From the NCBI GenBank assembly GCA_009379995.1, contig WHSR01000015.1:1-64000 (forward strand): a DNA stretch of 64,000 nucleotides, in the 5' to 3' direction. The notes below the pieces were generated by a model that worked only from the letters and a program-made list of their open reading frames with translations, ran no database searches and was not told where the DNA came from. This DNA comes from Streptosporangiales bacterium (GTDB lineage Bacteria > Actinomycetota > Actinomycetes > Streptosporangiales > WHSR01). Shown here piece by piece: positions 25,488 through 34,845 of this stretch (position 1 is its first letter; the number at the start of each line of letters is the position of its first letter). Made by a program: the position numbers and the translations under genes.

Positions 25488-26431
25488 TCAGGAGGGAAGG
25501 GCCGTCTCGAGGACGAGCAACCGGGTGCCGCCGGGCTCCTCCTGGTCGTCGGGTGCGGCCCGCATGCGCAGCCGGTCGCCGGTCACCTCGAGGTGGACCG
25601 GGTTGCGGGTGACGACGTGTCGGTTCGGTGAGAGTACGGTCACCGGAACCTCGTGCCCGACCGTGCCGCCGGGCAGGTCGACGACGGCGATGCCGCCGAG
25701 GTCGAACCGGCCGTCGGGCCCGACCGGATACTCCACCAGGCCGGTGCAGACCGCCTTGCCCGTGCCCGCGGCCGCGCAGTCCTAGAAGTCGACGTAGTGG
25801 CTTTCGTTGAGGCCGCGGCGCAGCGTCCGGCCGTCCGCGGTCCAGGTGTACAGGCACCGGGAGCCCCAGGAGACCCCGTGTACGAGCCCGCCGACGTGGT
25901 CGGAGAAGCGGAACGCCTCGGTCGCCCGGAGCGTGCGCGGGTCTACCCGGTAGACGACCGACCGGGAGTCCGGGCGGTACTCGGCCACCCGGCACCCACA
26001 GGTTGCGGCCGTCGTAGTCGATGCCTCCCGGGTGGTACATGGTTCCCTCGCCCAGGGTTACCTGCCGCAGCAGGTTGCCGGACAGGTCGAGCTCGAAAGG
26101 TGGCCGACGCCCTTACCTGGGCTGCGGTCGTAGCCGTCCACCGGCTCCGGGTACCGGACCGGGGGCTCGATCACCTCGACGCTGGACAGGAACAGCCGGT
26201 TGCCCACCCGGGCCATGCCCTGCGGGTGATAGGTGGGGAACCGGAGGGTGAGCTGCCGGACGAATCGCCATTCGGCGGACCGGTCCAGCCCTTGCACGGC
26301 GGACACGACCGGGTCCACCGTCCGCCGATGGTCGGGTCCCTGGTCGGCCGACGCGGGACCCGCGGTCGTGACGCCGACGAGGGCAGCGGCCACGGGCCGC
26401 GAGAGCAACTGGGCGCATGGCCATCCGCCAT
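25488..26431 (-). pseudogene. Broken secreted protein gene, DUF6454-like
   Basis: Three frames together encode one protein. The N-terminal frame has a signal peptide (AAALVGVTTAGPASADQ) then TLRFPTYHPQGMARVGNRLF up to GVGHL. A 1-base loss near 26099 shifts to LDLSGNLLRQVTLGEGTMY and GGIDYDGRNLWV. A 1-base gain near 25992 shifts back to AEYRPDSRSVVYRVDPRTL. An in-frame TAG at 25782-25784 then interrupts before GRFDLGGIAVVDLPG and the end at 25490. Intact relatives are secreted DUF6454 proteins of unknown role. The start codon is uncertain. The gene diverges from a LacI gene with an operator between. Confidence 0.75.
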
Positions 26432-26497
26432 GGAAGAGCACGGTGACGAAACGAGTCACTCTCCGGTGAACAGTCGGTGACTCCTGGCCCGCTATGC

Positions 26498-26514
26498 TGA
26501 GAAAGCGGTTTCCA
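26498..26514. promoter_or_regulatory. LacI-type operator in the leader of the LacI gene
   Basis: TGAGAAAGCGGTTTCCAG overlaps an earlier in-frame ATG at 26494, arguing that this ATG is not the real start. It resembles the operator at 19871-19886 (GAGAAA-CG-TTTC) with degenerate right arm. It lies between the divergent secreted-protein pseudogene and the regulator, consistent with autoregulation. Confidence 0.6.
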
Positions 26515-26538
26515 GCGGCAAAGGGCAGGCGGCCGATC

Positions 26539-27558
26539 GTGGCGACTCTCGAGGATGTGGCCCGGCGTGCCGGTGTGTCGTTGGCCACGGCCTCGCGCGT
26601 CATCAACGGCACGTCCCACTCGGTCGCCGACGAGCTGCGCGCGCGGGTCCTCGCCGCGGTCGAGGAGCTGCAGTACGTACCGAATGCCCACGCGCAGATG
26701 CTGGCCCGGTCGCGCCGGGCAACGGTCGGCGTGATCGTCCACGATGTCAGCGACCCGTACTTCGCCGAGATCACCCGGGGTCTGCAGCGCGTCGCCACCG
26801 ACAGCGGGCTGCTGCTGATGATCTGCAACAGCTACCGGGACCCAGAGCGTGAGGTCGCCTACGTCGAGCTGCTGCACGCCCACCAGGTGGCCGCCGTGAT
26901 CCTGGCCGGCAGCGGATACCGCTCGGCCGACGTCACCCGGGCGATCAACGCCAAGCTGACGGCGTACGCGCGCTCCGGCGGGCGGGTCGCCGTGATCGGG
27001 CGGCACGAGCTGGCCGGCGATGCCGTGATGCCGGAGAACGAGAGCGGCGGGTACGTGATCGCCGAGGCGTTGCTCGACCTCGGGCACGAGCGGATCGGCG
27101 TGATCGGCGGCCCGGAGGAGCTCACCACCACCGCTGACCGGCTTGGCGGCGTCCGCCGGGCGTTCCGGACCCGCGGGCGTGCGCTCCCCGGGCGGAGCGT
27201 CACCTACGGGGACTTCACCTGCGACGGCGGCGAGAGAGCCGCGGCCGAGCTGCTCGATCGCGATCCCGACCTCACAGCGCTCCTCGCGCTCAACGACGAG
27301 ATGGCGGTGGGTGCGCTGATGTCGTTGCGGGCGCGCGGAGTCCGGGTGCCCGAGCAGGTGTCCGTCGCCGGCTTCGACGACATGCCGGTCGCCCGGCAGG
27401 TGACCCCGGCGCTGACCACAGTCCACCTGCCGATGGTCGAGATGGGTGCGCTCGCGATGCGGCTGGCGCTGCAGCCGCCCGCCGACGGGCAGCGCGTCGA
27501 GCGCATCCCGGCACGGATCGTGCACCGGGAGAGCGCCGCTCGGCCGCCCGGCGTCTAG
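26539..27558 (+). CDS. LacI-family transcriptional regulator (1)
   Basis: A 339-residue LacI/GalR protein. The start is GTG 26539 (VATLEDVARRAGVSLATASR), which places the helix-turn-helix at the very N-terminus as the family requires. The hinge helix and sugar-binding domain follow (ARSRRATVGVIVHDVSDPYF, ALNDEMAVGALMSLRARG, SVAGFDDMPVARQVTPALTT). It is likely to repress itself and the pseudogene next to it, and possibly the Gfo/Idh operon whose operator is similar. Its 3' end overlaps the convergent recD2 by 4 bases. Confidence 0.9.
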   Translation: MATLEDVARRAGVSLATASRVINGTSHSVADELRARVLAAVEELQYVPNAHAQMLARSRRATVGVIVHDVSDPYFAEITRGLQRVATDSGLLLMICNSYRDPEREVAYVELLHAHQVAAVILAGSGYRSADVTRAINAKLTAYARSGGRVAVIGRHELAGDAVMPENESGGYVIAEALLDLGHERIGVIGGPEELTTTADRLGGVRRAFRTRGRALPGRSVTYGDFTCDGGERAAAELLDRDPDLTALLALNDEMAVGALMSLRARGVRVPEQVSVAGFDDMPVARQVTPALTTVHLPMVEMGALAMRLALQPPADGQRVERIPARIVHRESAARPPGV

Positions 27559-29792
27559 AGGTCTGCCCAGTCGCGGCTTCGCCCGAGGCGGTGACCCAGC
27601 GCGGTGTGCCGGCGCCCGGCGCCCGCGGTGCGTACGGCGGCGGCCAGGGCGCGGCGGGAGCCGACGAGCACCACCAGCTTCTTGGCGCGGGTGACGCCGG
27701 TGTAGAGCAGATTGCGCCGCAGCATGGTCCACGAGCTGGTGGTCAGCGGGATGACCACCGCCGGGTATTCGCTGCCCTGGGAGCGGTGGACGGTGACGGC
27801 GTAGGCGTGCGCGAGTTCGTCCAGCTCGTCGAAGCCGTAGTCGACTGATTCGTCCTCGTCCGTGAGCACCGTCAGCTTTTGGTCCTCCAGTGACAGGTCG
27901 GTCACCACGCCGACCGTGCCGTTGAACACCCCTGTCGCGCCCTTGTCGTAGTTGTTGCGCAGCTGGGTGACCTTGTCGCCGACGCGGAACACCCGGCCGC
28001 CGTAGCGGCGCTCGGGTTGCCCCTCCCGGTGAGGGGTGAGCGCCTGCTGCAGCAGTGTGTTGAGGTTGCCCGCGCCGGCCGGGCCGCGGTGCATGGGGGT
28101 TAGCACCTGGATGTCGCGGCGCGGCTCCAGCCCGAACTTCCTCCGGATGCGGTAGGCCACGATGTCGACGGTGAGTTCCGCGGTCGCCTCGGGATCGTCG
28201 CACCCGAACAGGAAGAAGTCCGGGAAGCCGGCCGTGTGCGGGGAGAGTCCCTGGTTGACGCGGTGCGCGTTGACCACGATCCCGGACCGCTCGGCCTGCC
28301 GGAAGATCTTGGTGAGGCGAACCCGGGGGATCACCTCCGCGGCGCCGAGGAGGTCGCGCAATATCTCGCCCGGCCCGACCGACGGAAGCTGGTCCACGTC
28401 TCCGACCAGCAGCAGGTGGGCGCCGCGAGGTATCGCTTTGACCAGCTTGTTGGCGAGGATCACGTCCACCATGGAGGACTCGTCCACCACCACCAGGTCG
28501 GCGTCCAGCGGGTTGTCCCGGTCGAAGGACGGCTCGCCGCCTGGCCGCAGCTCCAGCAGCCGGTGCACGGTGGCGGCCTCGTGCCCGGACAGTTCGGCCA
28601 ACCGCTTGGCCGCCCGCCCGGTAGGCGCCACCAACACGATCTTGGCCTTCTTGGCCGCGGCCAGCTCCACGACGGACCGTACGGTGAAGCTCTTGCCGCA
28701 GCCCGGCCCTCCGGTCAGCACCGCTACCTTGCGGGTGAGCGCCAGGCGCACCGCCTCCTCCTGCTCCGGGGCGAGCTCGGCGCCGGTCCGCTCGCGCAGC
28801 CAACCCAGCGCCCTGTCCCAGTCGACCTGCGCGAACGCGGCCAGCCGGTCCTCGCGGGCGTGCAGCAGCTCCAGCAGGCCGGCAGCCAGCGAGCCCTCCG
28901 CACGGTGGAACGGCACCAGATAGACGGCGGGGACGGTTCCTTCCCCGGCGTTCTCCCGGGCGGGCACGGGCTCGCGTACGACCCGCTCGTCGGCGATCAG
29001 TTCGTCCAGGCAGGGGTCGATCAGTTCGCGGGGTACGTCCAGGACCTTCGCCGCCTCGGTGATGAGGTTGGGCTCGGGCAGGAAGCAATGGCCGTCCTCG
29101 GCGGCCTCGGACAGGGTGTACTGCAGCCCCGCCTTGATCCGCTCCGGGCTGTCGTGCGGGATGCCGGCCGAGCGGGCCAGCGTGTCGGCGGTCTTGAAGC
29201 CGATGCCCCAGACGTCGGCCGCCAGCCGATACGGCTCGTTCTTGACCACCGAGATGGAGGCGTCCCCGTACTGCTTGTAGATGCGCACCGCCAGCGAGGT
29301 GGACACCCCGACGCCTTGGAGGAAGACCATCACCTCCTTGATCGCCTTCTGCTCCTCCCAGGCGTCGGCGATCATCGTCGAGCGTTTCGGGCCGAGGCCG
29401 TACACCTCGGTCAGCCGGTCCGGTTGCTCCTCGATGACGCGGAGGATGTCGGTGCCGAAGTGGTCGACCATGCGCTCGGCCATCTTCGGGCCGATTCCCT
29501 TGATCAGCCCCGAGCCGAGGTAACGCCGGATGCCCTGAATCGTCGCGGGCAGCACCGTCGTGTAGGAGTGCACCTCGAACTGCGTGCCGTACTTCGGGTG
29601 CGACCGCCACCGGCCGGTCAGCCGCAGGCTCTCGCCCACCTGCGCGCCGAGCAGCGGACCTACAACGGTCAGCAGATCATCCCGGCCGCTGCGCTCGGTC
29701 GCCACCCGGGCGACCGTGTAGCCGGTCTCCTCGTTGGCGTAGGTGATGCGCTCCAGCACGGCTTCGAGCGCGCTGTCCCGTGGGGAGTTCAC
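27555..29792 (-). CDS. recD2: RecD2-type superfamily 1B DNA helicase
   Basis: A 745-residue helicase. An N-terminal OB-fold (YTVARVATERSGRDDLLTVV) and helix-hairpin-helix pairs (GLIKGIGPKMAERMVDHFG, YGLGPKRSTMI, VWGIGFKTADTLA) precede the motor. Walker A is LTGGPGCGKSFTV, motif II VVDESSMVD, then LVGDVDQLPSVGPG, and the C-terminus has AYAVTVHRSQGSEYPAVVIP. This is the stand-alone RecD2 architecture, not the RecBCD subunit. The GTG overlaps the stop of the acyl-CoA ligase (GTGA). Housekeeping DNA repair is likely; co-transcription with the ligase looks incidental. Confidence 0.93.
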   Translation of the reverse strand: MNSPRDSALEAVLERITYANEETGYTVARVATERSGRDDLLTVVGPLLGAQVGESLRLTGRWRSHPKYGTQFEVHSYTTVLPATIQGIRRYLGSGLIKGIGPKMAERMVDHFGTDILRVIEEQPDRLTEVYGLGPKRSTMIADAWEEQKAIKEVMVFLQGVGVSTSLAVRIYKQYGDASISVVKNEPYRLAADVWGIGFKTADTLARSAGIPHDSPERIKAGLQYTLSEAAEDGHCFLPEPNLITEAAKVLDVPRELIDPCLDELIADERVVREPVPARENAGEGTVPAVYLVPFHRAEGSLAAGLLELLHAREDRLAAFAQVDWDRALGWLRERTGAELAPEQEEAVRLALTRKVAVLTGGPGCGKSFTVRSVVELAAAKKAKIVLVAPTGRAAKRLAELSGHEAATVHRLLELRPGGEPSFDRDNPLDADLVVVDESSMVDVILANKLVKAIPRGAHLLLVGDVDQLPSVGPGEILRDLLGAAEVIPRVRLTKIFRQAERSGIVVNAHRVNQGLSPHTAGFPDFFLFGCDDPEATAELTVDIVAYRIRRKFGLEPRRDIQVLTPMHRGPAGAGNLNTLLQQALTPHREGQPERRYGGRVFRVGDKVTQLRNNYDKGATGVFNGTVGVVTDLSLEDQKLTVLTDEDESVDYGFDELDELAHAYAVTVHRSQGSEYPAVVIPLTTSSWTMLRRNLLYTGVTRAKKLVVLVGSRRALAAAVRTAGAGRRHTALGHRLGRSRDWADL

Positions 29793-31351
29793 AATAGCGG
29801 GAGGATACGGTCCCGCAGCCGACCCTTCTGTACCTTCCCGCTCTCGGTCAGCGGCATCTCTTCGACGAAGAGAACCCGCTTGGGCAGCTTGTAGCCGGCG
29901 AGGTTGGCGCTCAGCCGCTTGATCAGCTCGTCCTCCGAGCCGCCGGAGCCGCCGGTGTCTCGGCCCGAGGGTACGACGACGGCGACCGGGACCTGGCCGT
30001 AGCGGTCGTCCTCGATCGGCAGCACCGCGGCCAGTTCGACGCCGCCGAGGGCGTAGATGGCGTTCTCCACCTCGGCGCAGGAGATGTTCTCCCCGCCCAT
30101 CCGCACGATGTCCTTGATCCGGCCGGCGAACTCCAGGTACCCGTCCGGCCGCATCCGGCCCAGATCCCCGGTGTGCAGGTAGCCGCCGCGCAGCGCCTCC
30201 GCGGTCTCCTCGGGCCTGCGGTAGTACCCCTGCATGAGCCCCGGACCGCGGACGAGGATCTCCCCGGTCTCACCCGGCTGCACCGCGCGTTCCCGCGCGT
30301 CGTCCCAGATCACGACGGTGGTCTGCGGCTGCGGCCGGCCGACGGTCTCCAGCCGGTGCTCCGGTGTGTCCCGCCAGGGCGAGATCGTGACGTTCGGCGA
30401 CGCCTCGGAGATCCCGTAGACCCCGATGACCCCCGGCACCCCGATGTCCTCGGCGATGGTGTGCAGGACCGCGGGGGTTCCGGTGGACCAGCCGGTACGG
30501 ACCGAGGAGAGCCGGCTCGGGGCGAACCGCGGGCTGTCGGCCAGCCGGAGGAACAGCGTCTCGATGCCGTTGTAGATGGTCGGTCGGGTCTCCTCGACGA
30601 AGTCGAGGACACCGTCGGGGTCGAAGCTCGGGGTGGACAGGGCGGGTATCCCGTACAGGCCGGCGAGCAGGACGTGCAGGGTGAGGCCGCCGGAGTGGAA
30701 GAAGGGGCCGGCGGAGAAGATCTGGTCGGACTCCCGCAGCCCGAAGCTCCGGCCGACGTGGTGCGCGTTGCGGACCACCGAGCCGTGGCCGAGCATCACG
30801 CCCTTCGGCAAAGCCGTGGTGCCCGAGGTGTAGATGATGACCGCCGTGTCCTCTTCGGCCGGTTCCGGCGCTGGTTCGGCGGGAGGAGGAACGTCGACCC
30901 ACTCGCCCCAGGGGACGGTCCCGGCCGGTGCGTCGTCGCCGGCCCAGACGATCTCGACCACCACATCGGCTCCGCCTGCCGCTTCCAACACCGCCGGCCG
31001 CCTCCGTTCGCGCTCCGCGCGTCCGACGGGCCCGGCGAGCACTACGGCGCAGTCCGCCTGTTCGATCTGATAGCGCAGCTCGCTCTCGGTGAGCTGCGGG
31101 TTGAGCAGGACCGCGGTGCGCCCCGCCAGCGCCGTTCCGTAAAGACCCGCCACCCATTGGGCGGAGTTGCCGAGCACCAGGGCGACATGCCGCGCCTCCG
31201 GGTGGTGCACCTGAAGCGCAGTGGCGACCCCGCCCGCGGCCTCCCACAGCTCCGCGTAGCTGACGGGGGCCTCGCCGGCGACATGTACGGCGGTCCGGTC
31301 CGCCCGGTGGATTGCGGCATTACGGAGAACCTCGACGAACGTGGCCGACAT
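29789..31351 (-). CDS. Acyl-CoA synthetase, AMP-binding family
   Basis: A 520-residue adenylating enzyme. The ATP loop is IIYTSGTTALPKGVMLGHGS, then YGISEASPNVTIS, the hinge region reads FAGRIKDIVRMGGENISCAE, and the A10 lysine is in TESGKVQKGRLRD. The SD-like GGAAGA precedes the ATG. It activates a carboxylic acid as an acyl-CoA. A gap of 46 bases separates it from the LacI gene upstream, and recD2 overlaps it downstream. Confidence 0.9.
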   Translation of the reverse strand: MSATFVEVLRNAAIHRADRTAVHVAGEAPVSYAELWEAAGGVATALQVHHPEARHVALVLGNSAQWVAGLYGTALAGRTAVLLNPQLTESELRYQIEQADCAVVLAGPVGRAERERRRPAVLEAAGGADVVVEIVWAGDDAPAGTVPWGEWVDVPPPAEPAPEPAEEDTAVIIYTSGTTALPKGVMLGHGSVVRNAHHVGRSFGLRESDQIFSAGPFFHSGGLTLHVLLAGLYGIPALSTPSFDPDGVLDFVEETRPTIYNGIETLFLRLADSPRFAPSRLSSVRTGWSTGTPAVLHTIAEDIGVPGVIGVYGISEASPNVTISPWRDTPEHRLETVGRPQPQTTVVIWDDARERAVQPGETGEILVRGPGLMQGYYRRPEETAEALRGGYLHTGDLGRMRPDGYLEFAGRIKDIVRMGGENISCAEVENAIYALGGVELAAVLPIEDDRYGQVPVAVVVPSGRDTGGSGGSEDELIKRLSANLAGYKLPKRVLFVEEMPLTESGKVQKGRLRDRILPLL

Positions 31352-31397
31352 ATCGAGTATTTTCTTCCAGTCGCGCGGGCTCTTTCATGCGGTTTGC

Positions 31398-32438
31398 TCA
31401 TACCGTTCTCGGCGGCCCGCAAGTATCTCTGATTACCAGTTCGGTGGGCAGCACGTGCGGCCGCTCGGCCGCCGAAGGGTCGGCGTCCTCGAGGAGCATG
31501 GTCATCGCTGTGTGGCCGATCCGGTAGGACGGGACCGCGACCGTGGTGAGCGCGGGGCGTAGGTACGACGCGATCGACACGTCGTCGAAGCCGACCAGCG
31601 ACACGTCCTCGGGCACCCGCAGCCCGAGGTCGGCGAGGGCGGCCATCGCGCCGAACGCCATCCTGTCGTTAGCCGCGACGATCCCCGTCGGCCCCTGGCC
31701 GTCCTCTATCAGGGCGCGGGTCGCCGCGTACCCGCTCGGCTCCTGGAAGTCACCTTCCCGAACCAGGCCCTCCTCCGCCGGCACCCCGTCTTCGGCGAGC
31801 GCGGCCCGGTAGCCGGCCAGCCGGTCCTGCACCGTGTGCGACACCAGCGGTCCGGCGATGAAGGCGATCCGCCGGTGCCCCAGCGAGGTCAGATGCCTGG
31901 TCGCCTCCCGCGCAGCGCCGACGTTGTCGATCTGCACCGAGGGGTACGGGAGGTCGTGCCGGCCGACGAGCACGATCTTCGTTCCGTACGGCTCGAAGAG
32001 CTGGGGAGACAACGTCCCGGCGGCGCCTTTCCGGCCCCCCTGCCCTTCGGGCCCACCCCCCATGCCGCCGCCGGCCACGACTATGCCGTCCGCCCGGCTC
32101 TTCACGAGAGTGTCGAGGTAAGCGTCCATCTTCTCGACGTCCCGGTCGGTGTTGCACAGCACCACCCGGTAGCCGGCGGCCGACGCCGCGTCCTCGACGC
32201 CGCGGACGACCGCCGGGTAGTAGGGGTTGGAGATGTCGGGTACCACCAGCCCGACTACGTTTGTTCGGCGCTGCAGCAGCGCCCGCGCCAGGTCGTTGGG
32301 GCGGTACCCGAGCCGTTCGATCGCCTCGATCACCCGTTGGCGGGTCTCCGGGCGTACCGGATCCGAGGTCGGGTTGAGCACGCGCGACACCGTGGCGACC
32401 GACACCCCGGCCGCCGCGGCAACGTCACGAATGTTCAT
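31398..32438 (-). CDS. LacI-family transcriptional regulator (2)
   Basis: A 346-residue LacI/GalR protein starting [20 protein letters not shown], so the recognition helix is at the N-terminus. The effector domain contains [20 protein letters not shown] and [20 protein letters not shown]; a glycine-rich insertion ([16 protein letters not shown]) sits near residue 130. It abuts the RidA-like gene with no spacer, so it belongs to the catabolic operon that includes an ABC importer. The creatininase promoter holds two LacI-like sites and is a plausible target. Confidence 0.9.
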   Translation of the reverse strand: MNIRDVAAAAGVSVATVSRVLNPTSDPVRPETRQRVIEAIERLGYRPNDLARALLQRRTNVVGLVVPDISNPYYPAVVRGVEDAASAAGYRVVLCNTDRDVEKMDAYLDTLVKSRADGIVVAGGGMGGGPEGQGGRKGAAGTLSPQLFEPYGTKIVLVGRHDLPYPSVQIDNVGAAREATRHLTSLGHRRIAFIAGPLVSHTVQDRLAGYRAALAEDGVPAEEGLVREGDFQEPSGYAATRALIEDGQGPTGIVAANDRMAFGAMAALADLGLRVPEDVSLVGFDDVSIASYLRPALTTVAVPSYRIGHTAMTMLLEDADPSAAERPHVLPTELVIRDTCGPPRTV

Positions 32439-32930
32439 CTAGACGAAGAAGAGTCCGTACGGGCCGGCGAGGTCGCCGGCCAGCTCTGCGTCGCCGTCGT
32501 TCCCGGGGCAGCTACGTAGCGCGGCCACCGCCTCGATTTCCACGCTGTCCCCCTGGTTCAAGGCGCTGACCTCGACGATCGTCCTGGTCGGGAGATCGGG
32601 GCCGAAGAACCGCTGGTAGGCGTCGTTCACCGGCGGCCGCAGCCGAGCCATGTCGGTCACGTACACCCTGGTCGCCAGGACGTCCCGGCTCGAACACCCG
32701 TGATGACACAGGATCCGGCCGAGGTGGTCGAAGATGAGGCGCAGCCGATCGTCGTCGCGTTCGACCGGGACGCCGGTGGCCGGGTCGATTCCGCGCAGCC
32801 CGGAGATGCACAGCAGCCGTCCCCAGGTGACCGCCCACGAGTACGGCCCGGTCGGCTCCGGCAGCCCGTCCACCGACCGGGTCCGTTCGATCCGCTCCCC
32901 TTGGAGCCCGCTCTCAGCCGAGGAACTCAT
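32439..32930 (-). CDS. RidA-family protein
   Basis: A 163-residue member of the YjgF/YER057c/UK114 family. The core is RLLCISGLRGIDPATGVPV followed by IFDHLGRILCHHGCSSRDVL and VYVTDMARLRPPVNDAY, with RTIVEVSALNQGDSVEIEAV at the end. It has a 15-residue extra N-terminus and a tail after the fold. RidA proteins deaminate enamine/imine intermediates, and the catalytic Arg fits RTIVEV. It overlaps the importer's binding-protein gene by 17 bases and abuts the LacI gene. Confidence 0.88.
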   Translation of the reverse strand: MSSSAESGLQGERIERTRSVDGLPEPTGPYSWAVTWGRLLCISGLRGIDPATGVPVERDDDRLRLIFDHLGRILCHHGCSSRDVLATRVYVTDMARLRPPVNDAYQRFFGPDLPTRTIVEVSALNQGDSVEIEAVAALRSCPGNDGDAELAGDLAGPYGLFFV

Positions 32931-34008
32931 TGGTGTAGTAGTCGCCGAGCGGTCGCTTGTCGTCGATGACGCCGGCGTCGGCGAGCAGCTGCAGATGTCT
33001 CTGCCACTGCTGCTCGGTGGCCTGGCCCAGGGCGGGCTCCCGCAGGAGGAGCTCGATCATGTTCTCCACCTGCCCCTTGATGACGTCGCCGCCGAGGCGG
33101 TCGCCGTGGAGCCGGGTCATGATGTCGGCCGCCTCCTGGGGGTTGTTGGCCGTCAGCTCGAAGCCCTTCATCGTCGCCCGGACGAACCGCCGCACCAGGT
33201 CGGGGTCGCGGTCGGCCAGCGAGCCGTTGACGACCAGCTGGTAGCCGAGCGGGTCGAAGTCCAGGTCGGACAGCCTCAGCAGGTTCAGCTTCTCGCCGGC
33301 CTTCTCCCGCAGGATCACGTAGTCGTTGGCGTAGAAGATGTCGGCCATGATGTCGAGCTTGTGCCGGAGGAACAGCCCGACCCGGGCCGACGGGTCCGGC
33401 TGCACGACCTCGATCTTGCTCTTGTCCAGGCCGAACTTCTCCTGGAAGGCCGGCCATACCTGGAAGAACGTCGACGACGCCGACACCGAGACCCGGTTGC
33501 CTTCCAGCGCCTTCGGCGCGTCCAGCGGAACGTCCGGCCACGACGCCCAGCACATGCCGGTGTACTGACCAAAGGTCGCAACCGTCTTGACAGGTACGTC
33601 CTTGTTGACACCCTGGGTCACCTGGATGGATGGGATGTAGCCGAAATGGTCCTGCCCGGTGCCGACGACCTGGACGGCCTGGGTGCCGCTCTTGCCCTCG
33701 AGCAGCTTGACGCTGATGCCCTCCTGGTCGTAGTAGCCCTTCTCACGGGCGACGAAGAACGGCGTGAACTCGCCCTTGATCGTCCAGTTGAACCGGAGCG
33801 ACACCTCGCTCTTGCCGCCGGACTCCTGCACGGATGCCCCGCCCGCGCACGCGGACAGAAGCGGGTAGGCCAGCCCGCCGGCGGTCAGCGCGAGGCCGCC
33901 GCGCAGCAGGCTGCGCCGGTCGAGGGGCCGGTCGAGGGGCCGGTCGAGGGGCCGGTCGAGGGGCCGGTCGAGGCCCGGGGGGTCGGCGGAATTACCTCGA
34001 TGTATCAC
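32914..34008 (-). CDS. Substrate-binding lipoprotein, NMT1/SsuA type, with LDRP repeats
   Basis: About 364 residues with GTG start and AGGAG upstream. The N-terminus before the signal peptide holds four tandem LDRP units. Then comes a twin-arginine-like DRRSLLRGG, a hydrophobic segment and the lipobox LSAC. The body begins VSLRFNWTIKGEFTPFFVAR, typical of NMT1-like binding proteins, and includes NPQEAADIMTRL. It follows the ATPase gene by 21 bases and is the fourth importer part (permease, ATPase, binding protein). RidA follows. The ligand may be an aminated or pyrimidine-like compound, suggested only by RidA and creatininase neighbours. Confidence 0.88.
   Translation of the reverse strand: MIHRGNSADPPGLDRPLDRPLDRPLDRPLDRRSLLRGGLALTAGGLAYPLLSACAGGASVQESGGKSEVSLRFNWTIKGEFTPFFVAREKGYYDQEGISVKLLEGKSGTQAVQVVGTGQDHFGYIPSIQVTQGVNKDVPVKTVATFGQYTGMCWASWPDVPLDAPKALEGNRVSVSASSTFFQVWPAFQEKFGLDKSKIEVVQPDPSARVGLFLRHKLDIMADIFYANDYVILREKAGEKLNLLRLSDLDFDPLGYQLVVNGSLADRDPDLVRRFVRATMKGFELTANNPQEAADIMTRLHGDRLGGDVIKGQVENMIELLLREPALGQATEQQWQRHLQLLADAGVIDDKRPLGDYYTNEFLG
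33917..33976. repeat. 12-bp tandem repeat in the binding-protein leader
   Basis: CGGTCGAGGGGC occurs four times exactly at 33917-33964 with a fifth, diverged copy. On the coding (minus) strand it encodes Leu-Asp-Arg-Pro units, each adding four residues before the twin-arginine signal. It is a likely slippage-variable minisatellite. Confidence 0.9.
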
Positions 34009-34029
34009 TTCTTTCACTCCTATCTCAGG

Positions 34030-34845
34030 TCAGACCAGGCCCATGGAGTGGAAGGCGGAGCGGATGTCGTCCACCAGCGCGTGGAAGCGCGGCTCGGACC
34101 GCGTCGCCAACGTCCGCGGCTTGGGAAGATCGTTGCCGATGAGTCGGAGGATCTTTCCCGGCCGCGGACTCATCACCAGGATCTGGTCGGAGAGCAGCAC
34201 CGCTTCCTCGATGCTGTGCGTAACGAATACGACAGTCGTCCCACGACCCGTCTGTGACTCCGCGGTGAGCCGAAGCAGGTCGAAGTTGAGCTTCTCTCGG
34301 GTGAGCGCGTCGACTGCGGCGAAGGGCTCGTCCATGAGGAGGAGCCGTGGTTCGTGGATGAGCGACCGGCAGATGGCCACGCGCTGGCGCATGCCGCCGG
34401 ACAGCTCGCCGGGGTAGAAGCCCTCGAAGCCGGTCAACCCGACCAGTTCGAGGAGCCGCGTGGCCCGGTCCCGGTACTTCTTCTTGTCCAGGCGTTTGAC
34501 CTCGATCGGGAGCAGCACGTTGTCCCAGACGGTGCGCCACTCCAGCAGCGCGTCGCGCTGGAACACCACGCCGAGGGCGTCCCACGGGCGGACTACCTGC
34601 TCCTCGTCGATGGTGATGCGGCCGGTCGTAGGCCGGTACAGCCCGGCGATGAGCATCAGGAACGTGCTCTTGCCGCATCCGCTCGGCCCCACCAGGCCGC
34701 AGAACGCGCCCGGCGGCAGGTCCAGGCTCACGTCCGCGAGGGCACGCAGCTCGGCGCCGTCCGGCGCCGGGAAGACCATGGAGACCTCTTCGGCCCGAAC
34801 GGCGGCCGCCGGAGGGTCGGTTACCAGGGTGTCGTTGGCGCTCAT
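34030..34845 (-). CDS. ABC transporter ATP-binding protein, SsuB/TauB type (2)
   Basis: A 271-residue ATPase. Walker A is GPSGCGKSTFLMLIAG, signature LSGGMRQRVAICRSL, Walker [12 protein letters not shown] and the switch VTHSIEEAVLLSD. The ATG overlaps the permease stop (ATGA), so it is in the permease-ATPase-binding-protein unit. Confidence 0.92.
   Translation of the reverse strand: MSANDTLVTDPPAAAVRAEEVSMVFPAPDGAELRALADVSLDLPPGAFCGLVGPSGCGKSTFLMLIAGLYRPTTGRITIDEEQVVRPWDALGVVFQRDALLEWRTVWDNVLLPIEVKRLDKKKYRDRATRLLELVGLTGFEGFYPGELSGGMRQRVAICRSLIHEPRLLLMDEPFAAVDALTREKLNFDLLRLTAESQTGRGTTVVFVTHSIEEAVLLSDQILVMSPRPGKILRLIGNDLPKPRTLATRSEPRFHALVDDIRSAFHSMGLV

Noticed and set aside
27555-29792. RecD2 as part of an anti-phage defence island
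   Set aside because: No nuclease, restriction or CRISPR partner is near; RecD2 is commonly a housekeeping helicase.
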